From Datura wrightii (lineage: Eukaryota > Streptophyta > Magnoliopsida > Solanales > Solanaceae), in assembly GCA_035772735.1 (NCBI GenBank), contig JASDFA010000020.1, positions 110,081,501 through 110,145,500 on the forward strand: a stretch of 64,000 nucleotides of DNA. Direction: 5' to 3'. A program made the position numbers and the translations under genes. The notes under the pieces are model-generated. The model saw only the letters and a list, made by a program, of their open reading frames with translations, was not told where the DNA came from and searched no databases. Below, piece by piece: positions 11,505 to 21,488 of the stretch. The first letter of the stretch is position 1. Each line of letters starts with the position of its first letter.

Positions 11505-12011
11505 TCATTATTTAATAAATAGTATATATAAATACTTGTTATATAATATATATTATGCATATTTATTTTTTCCCGTTAATATATTGAATAAAAAAAATTC
11601 TAAAAATAATATTTAAAATTTTAAAAATGTCATGTGACTTTAAAAAATTAACTCACCTATTTTCTTTATCTGATTGAGATTCGATCCAACTAAAAAAATC
11701 CAATCTCTGTTTTATTTAGACTTAACTCAAACCTATTTTATGATTGAGCAGAAGAGAAATTGAATTTTTTTCCTTTGAATTGGATAGGGGTAAAAAAAAT
11801 AGATAAAATAATTTTTAAAGTCATATAATATTTTTAAAATTAAAAAAAAATTAGTTTTAAATTTGTATATTTAATTCAATAAAAATATATTTGTTAACAA
11901 AAAAAAAATTCTCTATATATTATATAACAGAATATATATACACACTATTTTTTAAATAAAATTATATCTATTTTAAATTACAAAATTAAAAGATATATTT
12001 ACCCCTTTCCC
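11368..12011. mobile_element. degenerate foldback MITE, about 644 bp
   Basis: The left end GGGAGAAGATGCAAATATAC pairs with the right end (reverse complement GGGAAAGGGGTAAATATATC). Further matching arm segments exist, such as 'atgtgactttaaaaaatta' at about 11631-11650 against 'taatttttaaagtcatataa' near 11820. The centre lies near 11700. The termini resemble those of the element at 12950 (GGGAAAAGGGTCAAATTTAC), suggesting one family. Flanks (TATATTTTA / TTATACTTC) show no clean target duplication, so the copy is old. A pure (AT)18 run sits inside it. Confidence 0.55.
11467..11502 (+). repeat. (AT)18 microsatellite
   Basis: Thirty-six bases of uninterrupted AT dinucleotide, preceded (about 11385-11430) by repeated 'ttttttaatt' units. 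Confidence 0.95.
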
Positions 12012-12258
12012 TTATACTTCATGATAGTAAATTAGTTTGCATTTCACTTCAAAAGTAGTTGAGATCATTTGTAGGTGTTCTTAATATTCCAACAAATCAA
12101 TTTCATTTAAATACCAATAATATTTTGTCTTTTAAAGATATTAATATCTGATTAAACTATTAAGTTCTGACATAGTATAAATATATTTCAAAAAGTTTTA
12201 CAATAAATATAAATCTTTTGTCGAAGGTAATGAGTATATCTGCATTTGTTATTTTATA

Positions 12259-12488
12259 GCAGTTTCAATTTGATTATTTTATTAATTTTTTTTAATTCAT
12301 TTAAAAATAATATTTTTAAATAATTTTTTAATTTTCAACTTTACATCTCATATGTTTAAGGTCATAAAATTATTCTTCTTTTTATATATTTTATATAATT
12401 TAGTTTAAGATCATTACATTTTAAAAAAAAATTATTTTTAAATTTTATTTCAAATTAAAATCAAATAGATAAATTAATATGGAGGGAG
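12259..12488. mobile_element. Stowaway-type (Tc1/mariner) MITE, about 230 bp, left end eroded
   Basis: The right end is GGAGGGAG followed by TA (12489-12490), the classical Stowaway terminus with TA target. The left end is eroded ('ta' then 'gcagtttcaatttg') but keeps the 'gtttcaattt' that normally follows CTCCCTCC. The interior has 'acatctcatatgtttaagg' and 'tagtttaagatca', which resemble Stowaway copies I recall from Solanaceae genomes. No coding capacity. Confidence 0.65.
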
Positions 12489-12598
12489 TAATAGATTCAT
12501 TTCTCTATCCAAACCAAACGACTCTTCACTCCAGGAACCCAAAAGAAAAAAAAAAATGATATTTGGCACAAATTGTTTATAGTTCTGTATTTATAAAG

Positions 12599-12917
12599 GG
12601 TATAATACATAAATAAATATTTAAATTTAGTCTTAATTATTAATTAAATATTTAAATTTTGAAAGTGTATATTTAGACACCTTAACTTATATTTATTGTG
12701 TCAGTTGAGCACCCTAACTTACAAAATGATCATTCAGACGCTTCCAAAATTTATGTACCACGTCAGCATCATATGTCCATGAGAAACAGTGGAGACTAGT
12801 TGAAATGTTTAGTTGTCAGCTGAGATCAAGTTGAGATGTCCAAATGCGCACTCTCAAAATTTGAGTGCTTAATTGCCGGTTGAGATCAAATTTAAATACC
12901 TATTTATGTATTATGCC
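12599..12917. mobile_element. MITE with terminal inverted repeats, 319 bp, 9-bp target duplication
   Basis: Left end GGTATAATACATAAATA; the reverse complement of the right end is GGCATAATACATAAATAGG. Both are followed inward by 'tatttaaattt'. The flanking duplication TTTATAAAG is at 12590-12598 and 12918-12926. The body holds 'gtgtcagttgagcaccctaac' and 'ccacgtcagcat' segments and no frame. I infer a Mutator-type MITE from the 9-bp duplication. Confidence 0.8.
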
Positions 12918-12949
12918 TTTATAAAGTTTTCAAAACATTATTTAATTTA

Positions 12950-13904
12950 GGGAAAAGGGTCAAATTTACTCATCTACTTTAGTTTAATAGCTAATTTTAT
13001 CCTTCGTCATACTATAGAGCCAAATATACCCCTGTTGTTACCAAAGTATTCAAAATACCCCTCATTTGGATGAAATCTCCAAATAAGGGGAATTTTAAAT
13101 GAGATTTGGAATATGACACTTAAAATCGAGTTTGAAGGACTTATATTAATCGAAGTGTACCAGATTGACCAATGCGGTTTAGCAAAGCAACGCATGATAT
13201 ATTTTTAAAAATTTGACTCTTTGAAGTTGTGTTTTTAATATTTAAAATTATATTTAAATATATTATAAAAAATATGAAATTTAATGAGTGAAAATTTTGA
13301 AAATTTAAAAATTGATTTGATATAACTTTTAAAAATTTAAAATATTTAAAAGTTAAATTTTTATTATTAAATAAATATAAAGGTAAATTTTTAAAGTTTA
13401 TCTTTATAAAATGGACCTCATAACATTAAATTCTTATGATTAAAAGTTGAAGTTCAATTTACCAAGATAAATTTTAAAAATTTACCTTTAAATATTTATT
13501 TAATAATAAAAATTTAACATTTAAATATTTTAAATTTTCAAAAATTATATCAAATCAATTTTTGAATTTTTAAAATTTCATATTTTTTTTTATATATGTA
13601 TATTTAAATATTAAAAAAATCACAACTTCAAAAAGTCAAATTTTTAACAAATATATCACGTGTTGTTTTGCCAAACCGTGTTGGTCAATCTGAAACACTT
13701 CGATTAATATAAGTCCTTCAAACTCGATTTTACGTGTTATATTCTAAATCTCATTTAAAATACCCCTCATTTTGGGGATTTCTTTTAAATGAGGGGTATT
13801 TTTGAACACTTTAGTAATAGCAGAGGTATATTTGACCTATAATATGACGAAGAATAAAATTAGCTATTAAACTAAAGTAGAAGAGTATATTTCACTCTTT
13901 TCCC
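12950..13904. mobile_element. foldback MITE, 955 bp with about 470-bp inverted arms and 9-bp target duplication
   Basis: Almost the whole element is one large imperfect palindrome centred near 13430. The left arm starts GGGAAAAGGGTCAAATTTAC; the right arm read in reverse starts GGGAAAAGAGTGAAATATAC. Paired landmarks include 'gaaggacttatattaatcga' (13131) with its complement near 13700, and 'aatacccctcattt' on both sides. The flanking duplication TTTAATTTA is perfect at 12941-12949 and 13905-13913. The 62-codon frame across the left arm is not conserved in the right arm and is not a gene. Its transcripts could fold into a long hairpin. Confidence 0.88.
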
Positions 13905-13989
13905 TTTAATTTATTAATATGGTCTAGTTGAAATCCCCAATTATTCTCAACATTATTTAATTTATTAATATGGTGTTATTCAACTTAAA

Positions 13990-14228
13990 TTGCATCTCTT
14001 CAACCTTAGCCTTCTGCAACTTTTCACGGCCATCAGTATGACTCGTACTGTGGACTGCACTTTGAGCCTATTTTGCATACTTCAGGCTTTATTTTGCATT
14101 TTTTAACTCCAACACCAACTTATCCTGCAACCAAAGTAAATGTGCCTGATATCCACATAAACACACCTAAGTCCATGCTATTTTCTTAGTTTTGAGCATC
14201 AAAAGTGTTGTAAATACACAACACATCA
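13990..14228 (-). repeat. Athila-like 3' LTR, truncated remnant (copy 1)
   Basis: Matches the end of the LTR at 41536-43136 (about 42887-43136), with shared 'cttagttttgagc.tcaaaa' and the terminal 'acatca'. Only about 240 of some 1600 bp remain; the rest is lost at the junction with AT-rich DNA at about 13990. On the minus strand the LTR starts TGATGTGTTG at 14228. Confidence 0.75.
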
Positions 14229-14241
14229 ACACCCTCAACTT
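14229..14241 (-). other. probable polypurine tract of Athila-like copy 1
   Basis: Minus strand AAGTTGAGGGTGT directly precedes the LTR start TGATGTG. It is a plausible plus-strand primer, though less purine-rich than usual. The equivalent position in copy 2 (45995-46007) is nearly identical. Confidence 0.5.
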
Positions 14242-15790
14242 AAGACTTTTGCATGTCCTTAAGCAAAGAAAAGAAAAACTAAACACGATGCTCAACTAGA
14301 AAATAGACTTAAGATACTATAGCCGATATCCAAGCAAACCCTGCACTTTCTATACAAACTCTATTGACCCTTCTCATGGAACAACATTAACTACTGCATT
14401 ACAAGCAACCTTAAAACATCATAAACAGGGATCAAAACATGTCATCCATCTATCAACAGGCAATCATGTCATCACCAATGTTTTCCACACAGACCAATGG
14501 TAAAAGCCAATATAATCCATGTACCCTCACACAAATGAAGTCTCCACTCAGATATGAGATGTCAAACATAACATGGGAGTAGACAATTAAGTCTCTCACT
14601 CTCACAAAGAAGTTACAAGTATTATGTGTCAGATATCATAGGCTTGCCCTTATTTTCTCTGCTTTGATTTATCAGATGGTCGAGTTAGGATCACTATAGG
14701 ACTTGATATATATTGTAATGTAGGCTTAGAGATGGACATGATAAAGATGGGAGATTTTATTAGTGACTATCCCTTCCTTGGCACTACATACATTGGCTAC
14801 ACCATTCACCTATTTCACCCTTTTACTCTTTCATTCCCTTTTCTTCCCTTTTTACACATTTGCATGAGTGTCGTGAGTTCTCAACTTTTTCATCATTTTG
14901 ATTTTCTTTTGAAATTTCTTTTTCAATATTCTCAATATTTTTTATCTCTTTTCTTTTCATCTCACCACACCTCATTTTTTACCATTTCTGTTCTCTTTTC
15001 TTTTCCTTTCTTCCGTTCCCACCAACGCACCCCTACTCTAACCACCCTCCACTTAAGAATTTTGCTTATGTTGAGGTTCACAATATCTAAGGAAGGACCA
15101 GGGCCAAAATAGGTTCATTGCAAAAAAAATGGGTACGGTTAATCGGTAAATCAAAGAAACATGGTCATTTAAGGCTCAAACTTGGGATCAAGGGATTCAT
15201 GCAACTTTGGTAGGGTAATATAGGCTAAAAGTGAGCTAAACAAAAATGTCCTATGATCATATCCTAATCAACCATCCTTAGCCTATGCAAAGACCAACCA
15301 GGAAAGTTTTAGATCTTCAACACAATACCAAACTGGATACTATACCTCACTCACACATGGTACATGAACTATTTTCACCTCACCTGTCTGGTTTATACAT
15401 GGCTTAACAAGACTACTCATGTTGGCAAACTAAATGACATCAAAAGATCCACAACAATCATGCATATTGTCACAAATACATAGCTAATGCATCAAATTTT
15501 TTTTAAACAGGGTTAATTTTTTCTCAAAAATCAAATCTAGTGCATTTTTATCGGCTAAGTACTCCTAAGCGACTTTCTAATTAAATAAAAATCACAAACT
15601 AAAAAAAATAAAAATCCTACACATGTCAGTTCTACTAGATAACATGCCTGAGGAAAAAGAAACACGACAAGAAAAACCCTCAAACGAATCAAAAATCCCA
15701 AAACTCACAAGTATACCCCCTCCCCTTTTTGAAAAGTAAGCTTCATCCCCGAAGCTTCATCTATGAGAACATAGGGAAGAGAACATACCT
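14242..15790 (-). other. Athila-like 3' untranslated region with a long pyrimidine tract
   Basis: Non-coding segment between the env-like frame and the 3' LTR. It is collinear with 46008-47547 in copy 2 (shared 'taggcttgcccttattttct' and later blocks). At about 14812-15020 the plus strand is a run of C and T, hence purine-rich in the element's sense strand; copy 2 has the same at about 46555-46790. The open frame at 14732-15112 simply follows this pyrimidine run and is not a gene. Confidence 0.7.
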
Positions 15791-15919
15791 GTGGCGTACT
15801 AGGCGCTCCTGTCATCTTGCGGAGATGGCACCTCCGCTGTAGTAGTGGCGCTAGCGGTGACCGACGCGCTCAATGGTGTGTCAATAGGGGGAGTGGTCCC
15901 CCCTAGTAATTGTGGCCAC

Positions 15920-17032
15920 TTATACGGCCTCTGTAACTGTTGGGGATGAATGTGGCTCTCCTGAAGGATCATGGTCAGTGGCAAGCTCGGGATGAACTAT
16001 GGTGGAGCTTCTTGCTCCTCTAGCTCTCTCATGCAGCTCAGACATATGTGTGTCATGAGTCCGCATGCTCTCTACTCTGGACTGCTTGCTCTCTTTTCTC
16101 TCCTTCTTCCTCTTCTTTCTCAGACTCTCCTCTTTATCATCCTCAGCAGCTCTTTTCTTACCCTTTTCAACAGTTTTAGTTGGCTCCCAATATGCTGCTA
16201 AATCAATCTCATCGTCAGGCTCGGTATCTAGGTCTGGAAGAGTGGGGGCTTCTAAAACTGTTGGTTGTCGTGATGATAACTCAACTACTTGAATCCGAAG
16301 AGCCACCAACTCTGCATGGAGATTTTCGGTATCTGTCTACTTCACTATCCTCACATTGAATTGACTCTCAAAACTGTCTAGGCGAGCATGTAGAGCCTGA
16401 GCTGCTACCTCTATCTCTGACTTGACCCATGGTTTTACATTTTACATCATGGCCTGAATCTTTCGCTCTACTATGGTCAATCATTTTGCTAGCTTTTGGA
16501 GGAAGTCCTGTGATACCAAGGTAGGCCCTGCTGGTGTTTGAGTCTGTAGATTGGGCAGTGGTGCAGCTGAGGTGCTAGGAGCTGACTCTGAATTACCGAC
16601 ATATGTAGCCGGTGTCTCGCTCTGCTCTTGTGTACTGGGGACATTCACCTGTGCGTCCCCTACGGGATGGGCTGCTGGAATTGCTGTAGGCATCCTGGAT
16701 CTGCTTACCGGGTTCATGTCATCCCAGATAAGACCTATGTCTGCAATCCTCTTGCTTCCAATCAACCGCTCGTTACCCCGCGGAACTTCTACCTCCATAC
16801 ATAATCTGAATACAAGACTCGGGAATGGGATAGTAGTGCTCACTCCCATCGCCCGGTCTCGTATCTCATCTGCTATGATCCTCGGGTTATTGATGGGGTA
16901 ACGAGACATGAGGCATGCCACCAAAGCTGCTTTATCAGCACTCAATGTGTTGTCATTGACCGTAGGTGCTAACCGATGGCGCACTAGTGTCCAACAGGCT
17001 TTTTCTATGAAATTTAGTGAGTTCTTGGTCAC
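15920..17032 (-). pseudogene. env-like / plant transposon protein domain, C-terminal part, with in-frame stops
   Basis: One reading frame holds two open pieces, 16481-17032 and 15920-16309, divided by three in-frame stops (TGA at 16481, TAA at 16442 and one TAG near 16335). The first piece has the family core: a W-T-VRHRL-P-N start, ADKAALVACLMSRYPINN, EIRDRA and FPSLVFRLCMEV. The second has a helical stretch followed by a lysine-rich region (GKKRAAEDDKEE … RKKRKKERK), which looks like a bipartite nuclear localisation signal. Proteins like this accompany Athila-type elements and are called env-like or 'putative plant transposon protein'. Their function is unknown, and no transmembrane segment is evident here. 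Confidence 0.65.
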
Positions 17033-17237
17033 CTTCTTTACACCTATAACCCATTAAACTTCATCCTTGTTCTCAGCAATCAACCCTGCTAGCTATTGTA
17101 TCTGCCTCTGTAACTCCAGCATAGTCAAGGATATAATCTGCTTCATTGCCTCGACCATGTAATCGTACTCTGACATCATCCCGAAAGGCACGAACTGTGC
17201 TCTGTACAACATTCAAGCGATGGTCCACTCAGATATA

Positions 17238-17546
17238 TCAACCTCTCGACCTCGGACCAGAACACTCTCCAGAAGAGGCTGGTCTTTTATCTTCCGCCCT
17301 TCCTTTGCCTTTACCTCCATGATGGCTTAAGTAGTTGGCATAAAACTCCTGGACTATTTCTTCTGTGTATTGTGCTGGAGTCTTGGCCATCCCATCAAAA
17401 CCATAGAAGCTAAAAATCCTCTTCATCTCCTCAACATCATTCAGTGAGGTTGTAAGGATCCGTGGCTCTTCTTGGATGCTCCTCCTTGTCTTATTCTTAG
17501 CGGTGAGAGAGATGCCTTGCTCATAGATTTCTTTATCTCCCGGCAC
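17238..17546 (-). pseudogene. env-like / plant transposon protein domain, N-terminal part
   Basis: An open piece of 102 codons in a different frame from 15920-17032, so the original gene is frameshifted between 17030 and 17240. It shows the typical N-terminal core with FSFYGFDGMAKTPAQYT followed by EEIVQEFYANY. Upstream (to about 17940), a broken frame encodes a glutamate/serine-rich stretch (GETQSGEESS) and a threonine- and alanine-rich one. Same family as the downstream piece; function unknown. Confidence 0.6.
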
Positions 17547-17940
17547 TCTCCACTAAATTATATGGCTCGCCCTGGGTGGAGTCTGTTCTTGTGTAACATC
17601 AGGAGCCTCCTCCTCTGCTTCTTCACTGCTGCTCTCTTCTCCACTTTGGGTCTCCCCTGATACTTCTTCAGCATTGAAGTTGCTTCCTGACTTCTGTTGT
17701 TCCTCTCTAACTCAGACTGGGGAGCTCGAGTGGATGTGGTAGTGGTTGTTTCAGCTTGGGCCCTTGCTTTTGCCCTAGTGGTTTTGGTTCCATTTGTGTT
17801 TGAAGTGTCTACTTGATACTCTTCAATTGAACCACTAGGTGAGTCTCCTGCCTTGTCAGACTCCGACTTAGTTGTTTCATCAATCAGTAGCCTTCGGGCT
17901 TTTGTTTTGTCTGCCCTACGTTATATGTCATTGTACCTGT

Positions 17941-18050
17941 AGAGAAATAAGTTAGCATGCTGTTCTTGAAAAAGAAGAATTAGAAAGGAGATGTTCAGAT
18001 TCTCATCACGGGTCATCACTACGGGTCGTACCATAAAGGTACGACTCATG
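17941..18050 (-). other. Athila-like non-coding segment left of gypsy I
   Basis: Short segment that continues at 27916 once gypsy I is removed. It carries the inverted 'acgactcat' and 'gggtcgtacc' motifs found elsewhere in this family. Confidence 0.6.
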
Positions 18051-18055
18051 AGAAG
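18051..18055 (+). repeat. target-site duplication of gypsy I (left), AGAAG
   Basis: AGAAG directly precedes the LTR start and is repeated at 27911-27915 after the other LTR. Confidence 0.95.
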
Positions 18056-20368
18056 TGTCACACCCCACCTTGGGGGGTATGACGGGCACCTGGTGCTTGC
18101 TAGACTCTAAACTACTAAATGGTCCAGCCTGAGCACATCTGGTGCTTTGGCTGGCTTGGGATCTATTTCAAGAAACAAATCGGCTATATAACGACTGTAA
18201 ATACAGCCTCCGGCCAACTGGCCTGTAGCCATCTGTACCTGCAACAACAGCTAACCAGAAACAGACTTATACCAAGGAACTTATGCGGGCCGACAAGGCC
18301 ACCATGCTGTCTAGTTATCTGTAACTCAACACAAAACTGCTGTAAAACTACGTGACTGGCAAGGTCACCACTACTGTCAAATTAAGGCACCACACGGCCA
18401 ACATAAACTGAAATACTAAACAGCTACAGCAGACCGCACGGCCTCACACGACCGGCTCAACTAACCACAGGGAATATATACAGACTGCAAGCCTCTACGA
18501 ATACTGTAAGAAATTAATGGAAATGATCGGGACAGGGCCCCGACCTACCCATACTGCACAACAAAGGAAAAGGAGCTACACCTCTGGGAATCAGACTCCG
18601 GATGACAGGAGCTGATGACTCACTGGCTGGCTGGAATCACGAGGGATCGGCTCCTCGTCCGTGAGTACCTGTAGGCAAGCAATACAGCGCCCCGCTGGGC
18701 GTCAGTACCACAGGTACTGAGCATGTAAAGCAAACTGAAATATGCAACTGAAACGAATAGCACAATAACATGACATTTAAGCAAGAAGTAGCTGAGTCTA
18801 TCTAGCTGAGGATAACTGGGGAGAGTTTATACATTCTGTAACTAACTGAGCGTACCTGAAGACGTGTCGTCCTTCTGTCTATCAGTATCTACTAGCACAT
18901 ATCAATATATATAATAATACACACAATACCTGACCGACCCCCATAAGTCGGAAGGTGCCAACCAAGCAAGCAATCTATTTACCCCTACCCGGGTCTAAAC
19001 CAACCAAAAACAAGTCACTCCACTCATCTGATAACTGTGAGCTCCTCCTACCGGCCCCCTTGGGTACGTAGCTCAAGCCTTGGCCTCTGACAATAAACCG
19101 TGTCTGAGTCCGAAGACTCCTACCTCTGGGCACAGGTGTGCACACAGAGTGGTCTGCCCCTGTAAAAAGGGTGTGCTAGCTCTGCGCAGAGTAAACTGAA
19201 CTACCCCTGCAAGCAGGGTGGTCTGGACCATATTATCATGGTGGTCGGCCATCATCGTCCTTTAGTCGGACAGCATCGCCCAGCTGGTGGCGGTATCTGA
19301 ATCTGGTATCGACACAGCTATAACCCAGGGGCGGTGGGGATGCTAAAGGGTGCCCACATGCCACAACAAGTCTCAACATACAAACACATACACAGCAAGC
19401 ATGCTCAAATGAAAAATACTAATCATATTCTCTTCTTGTATCTCAAGGCCAGTTTGTATTAAATAACTGATACTATATTCTGTTTTACACTATTTCTGAT
19501 TACTGGACTAACTGCTACCTGGCCTTTATCTGTCTATCTGATTATATCTGGATATAGCTCAATAACATAAAATGTACCATCTACTACTGGATACAATCTC
19601 AACAGATATAATACGTATTGCCTGAATATCTATTATTCTGATTATCGCATGATACGTAATTAATATACTAGCATGCTTGCTAGAAATTGTACTAAAATCG
19701 TTCTTGTACGCTGGTATCGGTTAATAGCCTTTATTCTATTTACTTTCTAAGCTATACTTCCTGGATTGCCGAAAGAATAACTTTACATACCTGGTTTCTG
19801 AGTACCCGACTGACCGGTGTGATTTCCGTCGGTACTTCTGCTGTTTCTCCCAACTACATTCATATACACGTCAATTAGAACTAAATACATTAATATTCGG
19901 GAGAAATTATCACTTTTGATATATATATTTATCCCAACTTCAACCTTTCGGAAAACGATCAAAAACTCATTATTTCTCGATAGTCCAGAAGGGATAAATG
20001 CTCACTGCAACGCTAGGAACACATTGGTACTAATTTAAAGTAATTCTATTTACTTTACCTCGGTAGCACGACGTTTCGTCGGCCAAATTTCACGAAACCA
20101 ACTCCGTAGAATTGCTCTCTGCAGCTTTATACACCTGTACCTAAGCCGGAACGGAGTTTAGACCGCGTTTCGTCGCGTAATTGGAAGAAAATATATGTAT
20201 ATTGTCGTGGGTTTTCATTTCATATGGAAATGCCCTGTTTTTTTGCTGGAAATGTATTAATATGAGGAAGAGGCCGACTTTATTTAACAATTTTTTTTTT
20301 GCCTTCTAAATCCCTTAACCAACATGTCCTTAGGATATTTATTTGTTTAAAATTTACGAGGTATAACA
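18056..20368 (-). repeat. gypsy I 3' LTR (2313 bp)
   Basis: Runs from TGTCACACCCC to GAGGTATAACA and matches 25603-27910 end to end with scattered, mostly single-base differences plus an 11-bp indel near 18220 in the other copy and a poly-T length difference. This level of similarity points to a recent insertion. The plus-strand left end (the U5 end in the element's sense) contains an imperfect hairpin, CCCCACCTTGGGGGG. ORFs inside are not genes. Confidence 0.95.
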
Positions 20369-20383
20369 TCCTCCCCCCCTTAA
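20369..20383 (-). other. gypsy I polypurine tract
   Basis: Minus strand TTAAGGGGGGGAGGA lies immediately upstream of the LTR start, as expected for the plus-strand primer. Confidence 0.85.
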
Positions 20384-20639
20384 GAACATTCGTCCTCGAA
20401 TGACATTCTGTCTAGAGGGCTGCTCAACTTACTCAACTGGTTTCTAGAAAAATTTTGGCAGAGTTTCTCCTGTATGATGGACAGTCTCAAAATTCCTGAA
20501 AATCAGAAAAGCCCAATACAGGTACTCTACACGATATAATAACATTCAGGTATAAAACTGTCTATAATCAACCGCCTGCTTTCATATATGAAGTATAAAC
20601 ATTAATAAGGAGAATAGTTCTAGCATACCTCCCGTTTGC

Positions 20640-21488
20640 CTATGCCTGGAATAAGTGGGGATATCTGGCTTTCATGTCCTCCTCAGCTTCCCAGGTCATT
20701 TCTTCTCGGTTCCTGTTACGCCACAATACTTTGACAGACGCAATATCTTTAGTTCTCAATCTACGGATCTGTCTGTCTAAGATAGCTATTGGAACCTCTT
20801 CGTATGCTAACTCTTCGGTGACCTGGACATCCTGAACTGGAACAACTGTGGAAGGGTCTCCTACAAATTTCCTCAACATAGATACATGGAATACTGGGTG
20901 AACAGATGCTAACTCCGGAGGCAAGTTCAATTCGTATGCAACTCGGCCTATTCTCCGCCGAATCTGATATGGCCCAATGAATCTCGGGCTAAGCTTGCCT
21001 TTCTTGCCAAATCTCATCACCCCTTTCATCGGAGACACCTTCAGGTATACCCAGTCATTTACCGCAAATTCTAAATTTCTACGCCGCATATCTGCATACG
21101 ACTTCTGACGGCTCTGAGCAGTCAGCAGGCGTTCTCTGATAAGCTTTACCTTCTCCTCTGACTGTTGAATGATGTCTGGCCCAATCAACGTTGATTCTCC
21201 CACTTCAAACCAGCCCACCGGCGATCTACATTTTCGCCTGTATAATGCTTCAAAGGGCGCCATCTGGATAGCTGAATGATAACTGTTATTATAGGCAAAT
21301 TCAATCAACGACAGATGTTCATCCCAGCTACCCCTAAAATCTAGTACGCACGCTCGTAGACCCTCTGGTCTAGCTGTGAATTGTGCTCCCCTGTCTGAAA
21401 TAATACTACCCAACCCTCTGGAACGACTGCCAAAATCTAGCTGTGAATTGTGCTCCCCTGTCTGAAATAATAGATACCGGCACTCCAT
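20640..21488 (-). pseudogene. pol: gypsy I integrase C-terminal part and chromodomain-like tail (frameshifted)
   Basis: Continues pol in another frame after a 67-bp-offset duplication. It begins with a second reading of the SIISDRGAQFTAR block and jumps directly to LRACVLDFRGSWDEHL, so the intervening integrase core that should contain the third catalytic residue (the conserved glutamate before the helix leading to LRACV) is absent. The rest is conserved: FAYNNSYHSAIQMAPFEALY, the GKLSPRFIGPYQI block and HPVFHVSMLRKF. The tail, YEEVPIAILDRQIRRL … VLWRNR … W, resembles the chromodomain-like ends of Tekay/Del chromoviruses. Stop after FQA. Confidence 0.85.

Noticed and set aside
14732..15112. 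126-codon plus-strand frame rich in Phe, Leu and Ser, looking like a membrane protein
   Set aside because: It simply follows the pyrimidine tract of the Athila-like 3' region. The equivalent frame in copy 2 (46532-46879) has a different sequence with the same composition, so it is not under coding selection.
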